A stretch of 64,000 nt of DNA, taken from positions 39,043,834 through 39,107,833 of the forward strand of contig CM033745.1 in NCBI GenBank assembly GCA_019671005.1, read 5' to 3'. This document shows, piece after piece, positions 33,421 through 43,429 of the stretch (position 1 is the stretch's first letter; each line of letters begins with the position of its first letter). A model generated the notes under the pieces. It saw only the letters and a program-made list of their open reading frames with translations, was not told the origin of the DNA and did no database searches. The translations under genes were made by a program, and so were the position numbers. The DNA is from Hibiscus mutabilis. Its lineage: Eukaryota; Streptophyta; Magnoliopsida; Malvales; Malvaceae.

Positions 33421-33687
33421 TATTGATTGTCCTCAAGCAATGCAAACTAACAATTACCTACCGTGACTTTACTTGTCATAAAATTGCTTCAAACTTGATT
33501 TCATTCCTCAGAACCGTGGCACAAAGTATGATTATCCTTCAATTTTTTAGATGACTTAGGAGTTACTCGGAATCAAACTATAATGTTTGTGAGAGTGTGT
33601 GAAGTTGTGTGCAAGTTGATTTTCCGAATTCTATGTGATCATTAGGTATTCAAAATTAGTTCTTTGGGTTTTATTATTAAGCTTTTA

Positions 33688-33833
33688 CTAGAGCCAATTT
33701 CGGGCACCTCTAGCAAAGTTTTTTTGATTTCTTATCTTTGATTCTTTTTTTCTTTAGTGGACTAGAGACGGTTTTGGGCACCTCTAGTGATCAAATTAAG
33801 CACAATACTAGAGCCGGTTTCAGGTACCTCTAG
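33688..33833 (-). repeat. Three-copy CTAGAG hairpin motif, copy B
   Basis: Copies at 33688-33713, 33772-33787 and 33808-33833 have CTAGAG/CTCTAG arms and cores related to GTGCCCAAAACCG. They are colinear with 4798-4933 in copy A. Confidence 0.8.
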
Positions 33834-34194
33834 TAATCACAAATTTTTATTTACCCAAATTTCTAACAACTAACCTAAGTTCACTAGATTCCTTCAACCA
33901 ATCAAGCCACAACAGTGTACAATTGATAGTAAAACTCTAAGTGTTTTCCAAGTGCATCCTAAAATTAAAATTTCATCAATTAAGTACAGTGGCAATGTCA
34001 TCATCGGATATTCATCAAGTCTAAGAAAATTCAATCCAAATAAAGGCAAGGCAAGCAATATATGAATCCTAAATGCATTTCCTAAGGATGGATGCAACTA
34101 AACATGAACTAATTAGGAACAATCCCTCCAAACTCGAGTGAGGCATTGTCCTCAATGCATGTAAAAAGAAGAGAAAAATATGTAAAACAATAAC

Positions 34195-35851
34195 TTACTC
34201 ATAGAGGTCGTCATCGTTGATGATGAGTTTCCTTTTGGCGGTTTGCTTGAGTTTCTTGCTTGAGCGTGATGGTTGCTTTCTTGTAGCTGGTAGAGGAACT
34301 GATTCTTGTGCGGGAGCTACCTCGTCATCCTTTTCTTCGACTTCATCGACTTTGTGTTTGGAGGATGTAACTGGGGGAGACTTCATCGGTGCAATGGAGG
34401 ACTCATCCAAATCTGAAAAACCAGATAGGGTCTCAGTACGGGTTGGTTTGTTAAGGGGGTTTTACCTTTGTCTTTTGCAGAGGTTGCTGGGGCATCTTCA
34501 GTTTCAGTTGCCTGGGCGTCGTCAGCTTCAGTTGCTTGGGTAACGTCAGCTGCTGTTGTCACGGCATCATTAGGTTCTGTTGCCCAGGCATATAGTTCAG
34601 CAGGGAAGATAGGGAACGACACTGAGCTATCAGGGTTTTTCTCCAAGATTACTTGTGTGATGGCAGTGTTGTGGTCCTTCATATACCTCATAAACAGTAG
34701 TTGTCGTGCCTTAATTTGCTCCAATCGGTGCACTAAAGGGTAGAGTATGGTTGCAAGTTGATCTGTATTTGTTGGCTTACTTGCCTGGGTATCAGCGCTG
34801 GCTGAGGCATCTGGCATTGCCGAGGTAATAGGAATTGTCGGGGTATCTATCGGTGCAAGGGATTTTTTGGCGCTTCACCCATGATTTTCCAATATTGTGT
34901 GTGGCTCCATCCGGACTTGGCGGGTGCCTTCTCATCTGTTAGATCAATGGGCACTCTCTCTTCCTCACAAAGATAGGATATGAGGCTCAAAAAGAAAAGA
35001 GGGCCCTTATCCTTTTAACTACACACAAAAATTTCATCGCAAATAACTTTGCCAATATTAATAATGCGGTTGTGAAAAATAGAGTGAATGAGGAGAAGGT
35101 GAGGTGTATCAACAGTAGTGTTATGTATGGTGGGTATCAAACAAGTTTTGATGAATTTGTTCCAAAGTTTTGCCTCGGGTTTAAGCCGAAGGCGATTTAC
35201 CGTGCCCTTGTTTGAGCCTTCATTCCACTTGGTGTCCAGAATGGAAAGATCTTGGAGCACCTTATCGAGCCCCTTGGGTGTGATCTTGTCCACAAATTCT
35301 TGGTGCTCGTCCGTCTTGACGTATACACCATAGAAGGTGTTGATGTAGTCGGCGTTAATAGGGATTGCTCTGCCACGAAAAAAAACATAGGGGTTTTCGG
35401 GATTAGGAGAATGAGCATAGAACTCTCTTACCCATGCTGTGTTGCCTGAATTTGGTTGGCAATAAAATATTTTCCATTTTTGATGTTCTATTACTCGAAA
35501 AATGGCTGGGTCAAGACCGAAATCCTTGTGGGAGTCAGAGTAGGCAAAGCCTTGCTCTTGCCAAATCGTGCGGCTAGCGAACTTGGAAAGGTACCATTCC
35601 TTGGTAGCAGGAGTTGCATAACGCTTGAAAGGTGGCTCGGTGGAAGAACTTGGAAAGGTCCCATTCCTTGGTATGCTTGGTGAATGGTTGAGTTGAGTGA
35701 AAGGAAAAACAAAAGGAAATACAAGAAGCTTAAGAGTTGCAAGAGGGAAAGAAGGAGTTGAAGGGGAATTAGAAGTTTTAAATGTGATGGGAGTGTGAAG
35801 AGATTGTAGTAAAGATGGGTAGGTGAGATGGATGTGAGAGAAAGTAAGCAA
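34195..35851 (-). pseudogene. Env-position additional ORF of copy B
   Basis: The first frame, 35851-35015, runs 278 codons with FKRYATPATKEWYLSKF (about residues 75-91), FYAHSPNPENPYVFFRG (about 145-161) and TVDTPHLLLIHSIFHNR (about 243-260), the conserved putative plant transposon domain. A stop after EIFVCS and frameshifts separate it from the low-complexity Ala/Thr tail (34817-34383, with ATEADDAQATETEDA-type repeats) and the basic C-terminus (34410-34195, RSSKKLKQTAKRK). The order equals that of copy A. A short duplication near 35590-35670 repeats the segment coding for NGTFPSS. Function unknown; nonfunctional as it stands. Confidence 0.85.
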
Positions 35852-36289
35852 CTAGTTGATTGGGTGTAGTGGCTGGCACGAAACAATTGGGAAGGGGGAG
35901 AGCCTTGGTTATGGTTTGGGCAGCTAGGGAGAGTGGGAGGTGATTTAGGGTAAAAATTTTAGGCTTTTTATAAGCCTTAAAATCAGCCCATAAATCCCTT
36001 TGGAATACAATTTCCTCCTTGTTTCCAACTCTTCTTGATCTTGAACTTTTACCCTAAAGAAAATTCAAACACAAAAGAAACAAACTATTAATTAAATATA
36101 AAGAATAAGATAAAAATAAATAGTAATTAGTAAAAGATGTTCTATCCTAAAATGTGGGAGAAGAGAATAAAATAAAGTATGAAATAAAAAATAATAATAA
36201 TACCAAAAAAATTAAAACTTGAGTCCAAAAAGAAAATAAAAAAATAAGTCTAAAAATAAATAAATAAAAAAACGATGGGGAGAGCATGA
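35852..36289. other. Spacer of copy B between integrase and env-position ORF
   Basis: AT-rich and non-coding. It is the counterpart of 2398-2791 in copy A. Confidence 0.6.
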
Positions 36290-37672
36290 TCATGCATCTC
36301 CTAAGGTGATCACTGCTTTGTCACGTTCAACTTGGGTGCCGGCATAGTGCTTCAATCTTTGTCCATTAACTTTGAAATCATATCCGTCGATGGTGGACTT
36401 GATTATCACAGCACCATGGGAGAAAGATTTTACGACTTCGAAGGCCCCGGACCATCTCGATCTCAATTTTCCTAGGAAGATTTTCAGCCGAGAGTTGAAG
36501 AGGAGTACTAATTGCCCGGGCAAGTGTTTCTTTGGCAATAGCTTCTTGTAATGCCAATGCTTCATTTTGTCCTTGTAGATTCTTGCATTGTCGTAAGCTA
36601 AGGCACGCAATTCCTCTATCTCGTTAAGGTCCAATAGACGCTTTTTCCCCCATTCTCCTAGTCCATATTCACAGTTTTGATAGCCCAATATAATATGCTT
36701 TGTGCTCGATTTCCACCGATAAGTGGCAAGTTTTGCCATAAACAAGTCAGAATAGAGACATACCTAAGGGTGTTTTGAATGCTGTCCGGTAGGCCCAAAG
36801 TGCATCGTCTAACCTTAATGACCAATCTTTTCGAGAGGTATTGACAACCTTCTCAAGGATACCCTTTAATTCCCGGTTGGAGATTTCAGCTTACCCGTTC
36901 GTTTGTGGATGAAATGTCGTGGCAATTTTGTGTGACACCCTAAAACGTGCAAGATTTTGGCAATGAGTTTGTTGTCGAAGTGCTTGCCTTAATCACTGAT
37001 GATTGCCCTTGGTATTCCAAATCGTGTAAATATATTTTTTTGTAAGAATCTCTGCACGGATTTTGAGTTGTTTCTGGGAGTTGTGACTGCATCGACCCAT
37101 TTTGACACATAATCAACGGCTAGAAGGATGTATAGATTTCCACATGAAGAGGGGAAAGGTCCCATGAAATTGATCCCCCATACATCGAATAGCTCCACTT
37201 CGAGGATGTTTTGAAGTGGCATCTCATGTCGCTTGGAGATATTGCCCGTTCTTTGACAACAATCGCACTGCTTATAAAACTCTTGGGCATCTTTGTAGAG
37301 TGTGGGCCAGTATAAATCAGATTGCAAGACTTTTGCCACTATGCGTGTGCCTCCAAAATGGCTTTCATATGGTGAAGCATGGCATTGCCAGAGCACATTT
37401 TGCTGCTCTTCCTCCAGGACACATTGTCTTATAACCTGATCTGCACATTGTTTAAATAAAAGAGGCTCGTCACAATAATAATGCTTAGCATCATGTCGGA
37501 ACCGCTTCTTTCCCTGGTGAGTAAGACCATAAGGTAAAATGCCACTAACAAGGAAATTAACTAAAACTGCATACCATGGTATTACCGAGGCAACTAACAT
37601 TTGCTCATCTGGGAATGTATCGCATATTTCCATATCTACGTCATCCTTGTTGCCGATTTCTAGGCGGGACAA
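36290..37672 (-). pseudogene. Integrase of copy B
   Basis: The zinc-binding domain is intact in outline: H in CHASPYESHFGGTR, then CDCCQRTGN. The first catalytic acidic residue is changed: the motif reads VWGINFMGPF (about 37165-37195), so Asp is Asn. The second Asp is present in IISD, but the next codon is a stop (near 36989). The block at the catalytic Glu retains AEISNREL near 36870-36900, with a stop just before it. The C-terminal part, 36745-36290, encodes LRSRWSGAFEVVKSF and ends HYAGTQVERDKAVITLGDA. The RNase H to integrase linker lacks most of the repeat cluster seen in copy A at 950-1115. Confidence 0.9.
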
Positions 37673-37674
37673 AT

Positions 37675-39179
37675 GATCGGCAACTTGATTCTCCGTTTCT
37701 TTCCTATCCTCAATTTCAATGTCAAACTCTTGTAAAAGTAGAATCTAATGAATCAAACGAGGTTTGGCATCTTTCTTAGCGAAAAGGTACTTAATTGCCG
37801 AGTGGTCAGTATGAATAATTACCTTGGTCCCGATCAAGTAGGAGCGAAACTTGTCAAAAGTAAAAACCACGGCTAGTAACTCTTTTTCCGTAGTGGTGTA
37901 GTTCACTTGGGCGTCCTTAAGAGTTTTACTAGCGTAATATATCGCATGAAAAATTTTACATGTTCGTTAACCGAGAACTGCTCCCACTGCAAAGTCACTT
38001 GCATCGCACATAAGCTCAAAAGGTAAGGTCCAATCAGGTGGAACGACAATAGGTGTCGAGGTAAGTTGCTTCTTCAAGGCTTCGAATGCTTGGAGGCATG
38101 AGTCATCAAAATTAAAAGCTTTGTCCTGTTCAAGCAAATTACACAAAGGTTTAGAAATTTTAGAAAAATTATAAATAAACCTTCTATAAAAACCTGCATG
38201 CCCAAGAAAGCTTCGATCCCTTTAACTGAAGTTGGTGGTGGCAATCTCTCAATCACATCCACCTTGGCTCTGTCGACTTCAATTCCTTTGGATGAGTTCT
38301 TGTGACCGAGCACTATACCCTCATCTACCATAGAGTGGCGCTTCTCCCAATTTAGCACTAGATCAGATTCTTCACATCTTGTTATCACTTTCTCCAAATT
38401 GCCAAGGCAATTGTCGAAGTTGTCTCTGAATACCAAAAAATCATCCATGAAGATTTCTAGGAAATCTTCCACCATGTCGAGATAATTTCCATCATACATC
38501 TTTGTAAAGTTGTCGGAGCATTGCATAATCCAAACGACATCATTCATAAAGCATAGGTACCATACGGGCATGTGAAAGTGGTCTTTGCCTGATCATCTAG
38601 TGCTATGGCAATTTGGTTATAGCTTGAGTAGCCATCAAGAAAATAGTAAAAAGATTTACCTGCAAGTCGGTCAAGCATTTGGTTAATAAATGGCAAAGGA
38701 AAGTGATCTTTCCTAGTAGCTTTATTTAGCTTGCGGTAATCCATACAAACCCTCCAACTGGTCAAAGTCCTAGTTGGGAATAGTTCATAGCTTTCATTAC
38801 TTACCACAGTTATACCTCCCTTTTTTGGTACACATTATACCGGGCTTACCCATGCACTATCAGAGATAGGATATATGATATCGGCACCAAGCCATTTGAT
38901 GATTTCCTTCCTCACGTCTTTTTTTATAGTAGGGTTAAGCCTCATTTGTGCCTTAATTGTCGGTTTATGATCATTCTCCAATAGGATTTTGTGCACACAC
39001 ACTGCCAGGCTAATTCCCTTCAAGTCAAAAATTGTCCATCCTATTGCTTTCTTATGATATGCCAACATGTCGATCAACCTCTTTTCCTGTTCAGGCAATA
39101 ACTTAGAAGAAATTATCACAGGCAAAGTGTTATCGTTTCCCAAATAAGCATATTTCAATTGCCCTGGAAATGGTTTCAA
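37675..39179 (-). pseudogene. Reverse transcriptase and RNase H of copy B
   Basis: RT starts with a decayed N-terminus (39179-38835: STAWV-like SDSAWVSPV end), then CMDYRKLNKATRKDHFPLPF and the catalytic-site strand LDGYSSYNQIAI (38807-38544). PYGTYA follows, then FMDDFLVF near 38430-38460. A frameshift separates 38544 from 38571. The thumb carries VLGHKNSSKGIEVD. RNase H from about 38150 shows MCDASDFAVG, TTTEKELLAVV and HTDHSAIKYLF, with stops at about 37975 and 37745. An uninterrupted polyprotein is not possible. Confidence 0.9.
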
Positions 39180-39532
39180 TTCAAGAGTAGGAGGTTGCTC
39201 AATAGAAGATTTTTCGGTCTTACCTTCCTTACCTTAGTAGTCCAATGGTTCAAAATACTTACTCGAACGACTTGCTATCCAATTGGCTTTATCCCACTCT
39301 TCATCGTCCGACTCTTCAAATTTCTCAAGTTTAGTAATACAATTGCCGGGGCAATTGTTAAGGGAATCTTCCTCCATGTCAAAATTGAATTCAGTTGTGG
39401 CTTGGATGAATTGACACTATTCTAGATCGTTGGCATGCTTAAGGGTTTGGAAAACACAAAGCTTCACTTGCTGGTCGTTTACCCTCATGGTGAGTTCTCC
39501 TTTCTCGACATCGATCAAGGTCCTTCCCGTTG
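39180..39532 (-). pseudogene. Linker between protease and RT of copy B
   Basis: Reading the minus strand gives broken frames with Leu/Glu-rich linker residues typical of this position. A CAATTGCCGGGGCAATTG palindrome lies at 39341-39358. No domain identified. Confidence 0.5.
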
Positions 39533-39871
39533 CTAAAAACGGTCCCCAAGAATAATGGGTGCGAACTTATTTACTTCACAATCCAAAACAATGAAATCAG
39601 CAGGAAAAATAAACTTATCAACTCTTACCAGGATATCCTTGATTTTCCCCTCTAGATGCCCGTAGGATCTGTCAGCAAGCCGTAGCATAACTGTTGTAGG
39701 TATTGCTTTCCTGATTCCCAACTTCTGGAAAACTAATTTGGGCATTAAATTTATGCTTGCTCCAAGATCGCATAATGCTTTCCCAATATAGTGGTTTCCG
39801 ATCGAACATGGTATTGTGAAACTGCCAGGATCTTTAAGCTTGGATGGCATGCGATTATGTAGCATGGCCAT
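39533..39871 (-). pseudogene. Retropepsin-like aspartic protease of copy B
   Basis: The frame encodes AMLHNRMPSKLKDPGSFTIP, then CDLGASINLMP (about residues 34-44), the catalytic DxGAS box. The flap follows, then FPADFIVLDCEVN (about residues 89-101). This protease cuts the Gag-Pol polyprotein. The active-site Asp is retained, but gag upstream and RT downstream are not in one frame with it. Confidence 0.85.
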
Positions 39872-40797
39872 GCATCATTCTGTCACAGCAACTGTTTCAA
39901 ATTCTCCTAGCCTAGTCCTCTTAGAGACGATGTCTTTAAGGAACTTAGCATAGTTTAGCATTTGTTCTATTGCTTCAACCAATGGCAAGTTGATGTGGAC
40001 TTGCTTCAAGATGTCAAGGAACTTCTTGAACTGGTATTCTTACTTTTTACCGTTTCAACCTCTGTGGGAATGATGGAGGCAGTCGGATGTCTTCAATCTT
40101 TTCATTGGTTTGGAACTTGATGGAAGGAGTTACCGAGGTATCAGGACTTTCCGAAGCATGTGTAGTTGCCGAGGCATGTGGAATTACCATGGCATTCTCC
40201 AATTCATTAGTTTTGGCAGAGGTTTTATTGATGGACTCGTCTTTTTGGAAAATGAGCTGCTCTTTTGGTTGAGTGTTCTCTATTGAGTGAACTTTGGTTT
40301 CCTTAAGTTGTGGGCCACTTTGAGTGGTGATTGCTTTGCACTGCTCGTGTTTTGCTCCTTTTGTGACTTTAGTATCGCTAGGTAAACCGCCTATTGGTCT
40401 TGTGTTCAAGTTCTCAGCAAATTACCTGACTTGTGTCTCCAATGACTTTAGGGCCGCCTCTTGATTTTGCAATCTCATCTCAGTCCTGTTGATAAAGACA
40501 TCAGTTCTTTTTCATGAAATTACTATTCTCACCCATATAAGATTCAGTTTTTAACATGAAAGCATTGAGAGAATTTTCCAAAGAACTGGATGGTGTCGAT
40601 TGTTGATGCGGCATTTGTTACCGTGGCAAGTTCTGCTAGAATCTTGTTGTTTGTGCATTCTGACTGCTCTGGTTGAGGGCATTGTTGGGATTACTCCATG
40701 AGAAGTTCAGGTGCTTCCTCCAGGCTGGATTGTAAGTGTTGGACATCACATTGCTGTTCCGGTTGTAGTTTCCAACGTAGAAACTAGATTCTGGGTT
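39872..40797 (-). pseudogene. Gag-protease linker of copy B
   Basis: It includes a frame of 120 codons (40409-40047) with NTRPIGGLPSDTKVTKG and CKAITTQSG, standard for Athila gag-PR junctions, then an Ala/Ser/Thr tract rich in TTGCCGAGGCA motifs (40130-40200) and PPSFPQRLKR. Stops follow each block. Confidence 0.75.
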
Positions 40798-41530
40798 CTA
40801 CGGAAATTCAGAAGAATCATGGTTATCGTTACATAATTCACAAAATGAACCAACTACCTTGACCTCTTGTGTGTTGCTAGGTTGCTGCATATTCTTAACC
40901 ATATTGGTTAAGGTAGCCAATTGTGCAAAAATAGATCCCGATGAATCAAGCTCATTTATTGTGGTGTTGCGTCTGACTATTCCCCTTCGGGTGGTTGGGA
41001 ACTGATAATCGTTCTTGGCAAGACGGATCAGAATCTCTATTGCTTCCTCAGGTGACTTACCGAGGAGTATGCCATTTACCATCGCATCTAGCATCATCCT
41101 TGTCGGCGTGTTTACTGAGTTGTAGAACATCATCACTTGTGTCCACAATGGGAATCCATGCACATCACATTTATGTAAAAGCTCTCTGTATCGCTCCCAA
41201 GCCTCGTACATGGATTCATCGCCTTACTACCGAAAAAAAGTAATATTATTACGCAACTTATCAGTCATATTTGTATAACTAAATCTAGCAATGAAATTTC
41301 GACACAAATTCGTCCAAGATCCTATATATCCGGATGGAATACTACTCAGCCATGTTTTTGCCCTATCCCTTAGTGAATATGGAAATAATTTATGCCTTAG
41401 GATATCTTCATGGACTCCTTGTAGCTTGAATAAATTGCAAATCTCCAGGAATAATTTGAGATGTTGTCTGGCAGCTTCAATTGTCGACCCACCAAAATTT
41501 CCAATTGTGTTGATCATATTGAACATCACA
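40798..41530 (-). pseudogene. Gag of copy B
   Basis: 41529-41227 encodes the capsid-like retrotransposon gag domain (ARQHLKLFLEICNLFKLQG, LRDRAKTWLSSIP, LCRNFIARF). Two adjacent stops near 41228 separate it from 41211-40798 (YEAWERYRELLHKCDVHGFP, then NMVKNMQQ). The zinc knuckle is damaged: CELCNDNHDSSEF lacks its last Cys. Gag packages element RNA into particles; this one cannot be made whole. Confidence 0.9.
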
Positions 41531-41931
41531 GGTTTTAATTCAAAATGGGTAGCCTCTAACTCAGGTGCGACAACTCCTGGATTGAGACCATTGAGATCTT
41601 CCTCTAAGTAGTCTCAAATGGGTCTATTACGAACATGTTGTATGACTTGATCTCCTCCTCCTCTTACTACGATGTTCTGGTTACCATTGGCATTCAGATT
41701 GCAGACTTGGTTATCATGTTGTTCTGCCATTGCTGCTCGTTGTTCTCATCTTCTTCTATGAAGAAATCGTTCTATCTTGGGTTCAAGTGGGTAATCTTGT
41801 ATTGTTGGTCTCGCCTTAGTCATACACAGATGAAAAACCAAAGTTGTGAGTCCCTTAAAACCGATTAGAAATAAAACCAAAAATAAAATGAAAAAAGGTG
41901 TAAGAAATTAAAAACAAAGTCGCTATTGCCA
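41531..41931 (-). other. Leader of copy B between PBS and gag
   Basis: Decayed sequence with the start of gag probably around 41760-41600 in broken frames. No intact ORF. Confidence 0.5.
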
Positions 41932-41951
41932 ATCCCCAGCAACGACGCTAA
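41932..41951 (-). promoter_or_regulatory. Primer binding site resembling tRNA-Asp 3' end
   Basis: On the minus strand, TAGCGTCGTTGCTGGGGAT lies 5 bp inside the 5' LTR. The 3' end of plant tRNA-Asp predicts TGGCGCCGTTGCCGGGGAT, so 16 of 19 match. tRNA-Asp priming is usual for Athila-lineage elements. Confidence 0.8.
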
Positions 41952-42008
41952 AAACTTGTTGCGTGTATTAAGTGCTTCGCAATTGGTGCAAGTGTACACG
42001 TCGCAAGT

Positions 42009-42048
42009 TATAGTATAGTATAGTATAGTATAGTAGAGTATAGTATAG
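42009..42048. repeat. (TATAG)n microsatellite in the 5' LTR
   Basis: About eight TATAG units, one with TAGAG; the other LTR has only about three at 32043-32058. Confidence 0.9.
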
Positions 42049-42937
42049 ATATCGTCTCCACAGGGATTGGTGCTACTTTGGGAATCTAACTTCTCGCACT
42101 AAAAGTAAAAACACAAATTGATGATTGTAGGAGTTCTAATTAACGAGTAAATAAAAGAGCAATTAAATAAAAGAAAGATGTAATTGATTAAGAGAGAGTA
42201 GGTTGGGTTATTGTGAATAGCGGTGTGATAATTGAATGAATCGTTTAGATATTGAGTGCAAGAGCAACTTAGCTGCCTTAGCAACTAGCAACAGTCGGAT
42301 TGCCTGGGCAAGTGTAATTGCCTGGGCAATTGGGAATGATATGATTGCCTGGGCAACTGGGAATGGTGTAATTGCCTGGGCACCTAGGCGATTTCCTTCA
42401 AGGTTCGGCGAAGCGTTCTTCAATGGTTTCATCTTATCCCTAATTCGAAACACTTGGTTAATTAAGCATGCCTTGGTGATACATTCCTACGTTAACCATG
42501 GGTGAACATTAACCGATCTTGCGCTTCTTTTAGCCGTTGAAATTCGTAATTTATCCCTAATTCAAATTAGTCTCCACAACATAAGTTTGTATGAAAACCA
42601 TTTTCATTCGTTTCTTGAATCTAACTCTTCCGATATTAGATAAATAAATGCAATCACAAGATCATCTCCCAATTCACTCGCAATTGAAATAAACAACCAA
42701 GAATGAACAAACCTCAAACTAAATTGCAAACTCAAATACCTAAAACAATTTAAATCGTTCTCACAACCTTTCAACACAATAACCCTAGCCCAAATAGTTT
42801 AGTTCATGGCTAGGTTAAAAAAAACTCAAAACAATAAGTTCCAAACATAAACCAAAACAAAAGAAAGAAGATGGTGAAGTCAAGTGCCGCTCTCTATCCA
42901 GTTCTCCCTCTCCTTCTACACGTTTAAGGCTGCGGCT

Positions 42938-42945
42938 TCTTTATA
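42938..42945 (-). promoter_or_regulatory. LTR TATA box, copy B right (5') LTR
   Basis: CTATAAAG on the minus strand, in the same context as 32921-32928. It is the likely core promoter for element transcription. Confidence 0.6.
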
Positions 42946-43424
42946 GGAGATGGCTTGGTCGACTTCCTTGTTGGATAAGGGAGAGTTCGAGTTGGATTAA
43001 AATAAGATAAAAGAGATAAATCTCTTTTATTTATTTATCCTCCAAAAACTCCTCCTAAATTCTTGGATTTTTATTTCCCCTTGACTTCTTCATTGAATTC
43101 CAACTGCTTTTAGGATTTATCTTTGCCTCTAATGATCATCCGAATTGTAAGGACTCATCCCATAAAAGTTGGCAGCTTTCTTCTTCTTTTCCCAGTTGCT
43201 TCGGCAATTTCCAGCTTGCCCGGGCAATTATCCTGCACACATAAAACAGACACCAGCAGTACCCTTTTCCACCAAAACTCATCGAAACATGAAATCAAGC
43301 ACAACTACAAAGGAAATAATGCAAATATGCATGGATGACTAAAAATGCAACTAGAATGAACCTAAGTCTAAAAATAATAACGAGTAAAAAAGGGTATTAA
43401 TTTAGTACTTTTACACACTTAACA

Positions 43425-43429
43425 ATTCT
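43425..43429. repeat. Target-site duplication ATTCT, right copy
   Basis: ATTCT directly follows the LTR end TTAACA and equals 31987-31991. Confidence 0.92.

Larger units (their letters stand above)
31992..43424 (-). mobile_element. Structurally complete Athila-like Ty3 retrotransposon, copy B
   Basis: 11,433 bp on the minus strand, bounded by LTRs that begin TGTTAAG and end CAACA, and by the perfect 5-bp duplication ATTCT. In transcription order: 5' LTR 43424-41957, PBS like tRNA-Asp, gag 41530-40798, linker, protease 39871-39533, RT 39179-38074, RNase H about 38150-37675, integrase 37672-36290, spacer, env-position ORF 35851-34195, hairpin spacer, PPT, 3' LTR 33404-31992. Coding parts have several stops and frameshifts. 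By eye the two LTRs differ by roughly 35-40 substitutions in the first 585 aligned bases (about 6 percent), so the insertion is not recent. Confidence 0.95.
41957..43424 (-). repeat. 5' LTR of copy B
   Basis: 1468 bp. It matches 31992-33404 along its length. The extra length comes mainly from added TATAG units at 42009-42048 and an extra GGGAATGGTGTAATTGCCTG unit near 42360. TTGCC/GGCAA palindromes lie at 42268-42388 and 43192-43230; TATA box at 42938-42945. Confidence 0.95.

Noticed and set aside
35118..35683. Plus-strand frames across copy B
   Set aside because: Antisense shadows of the env-position ORF on the minus strand.
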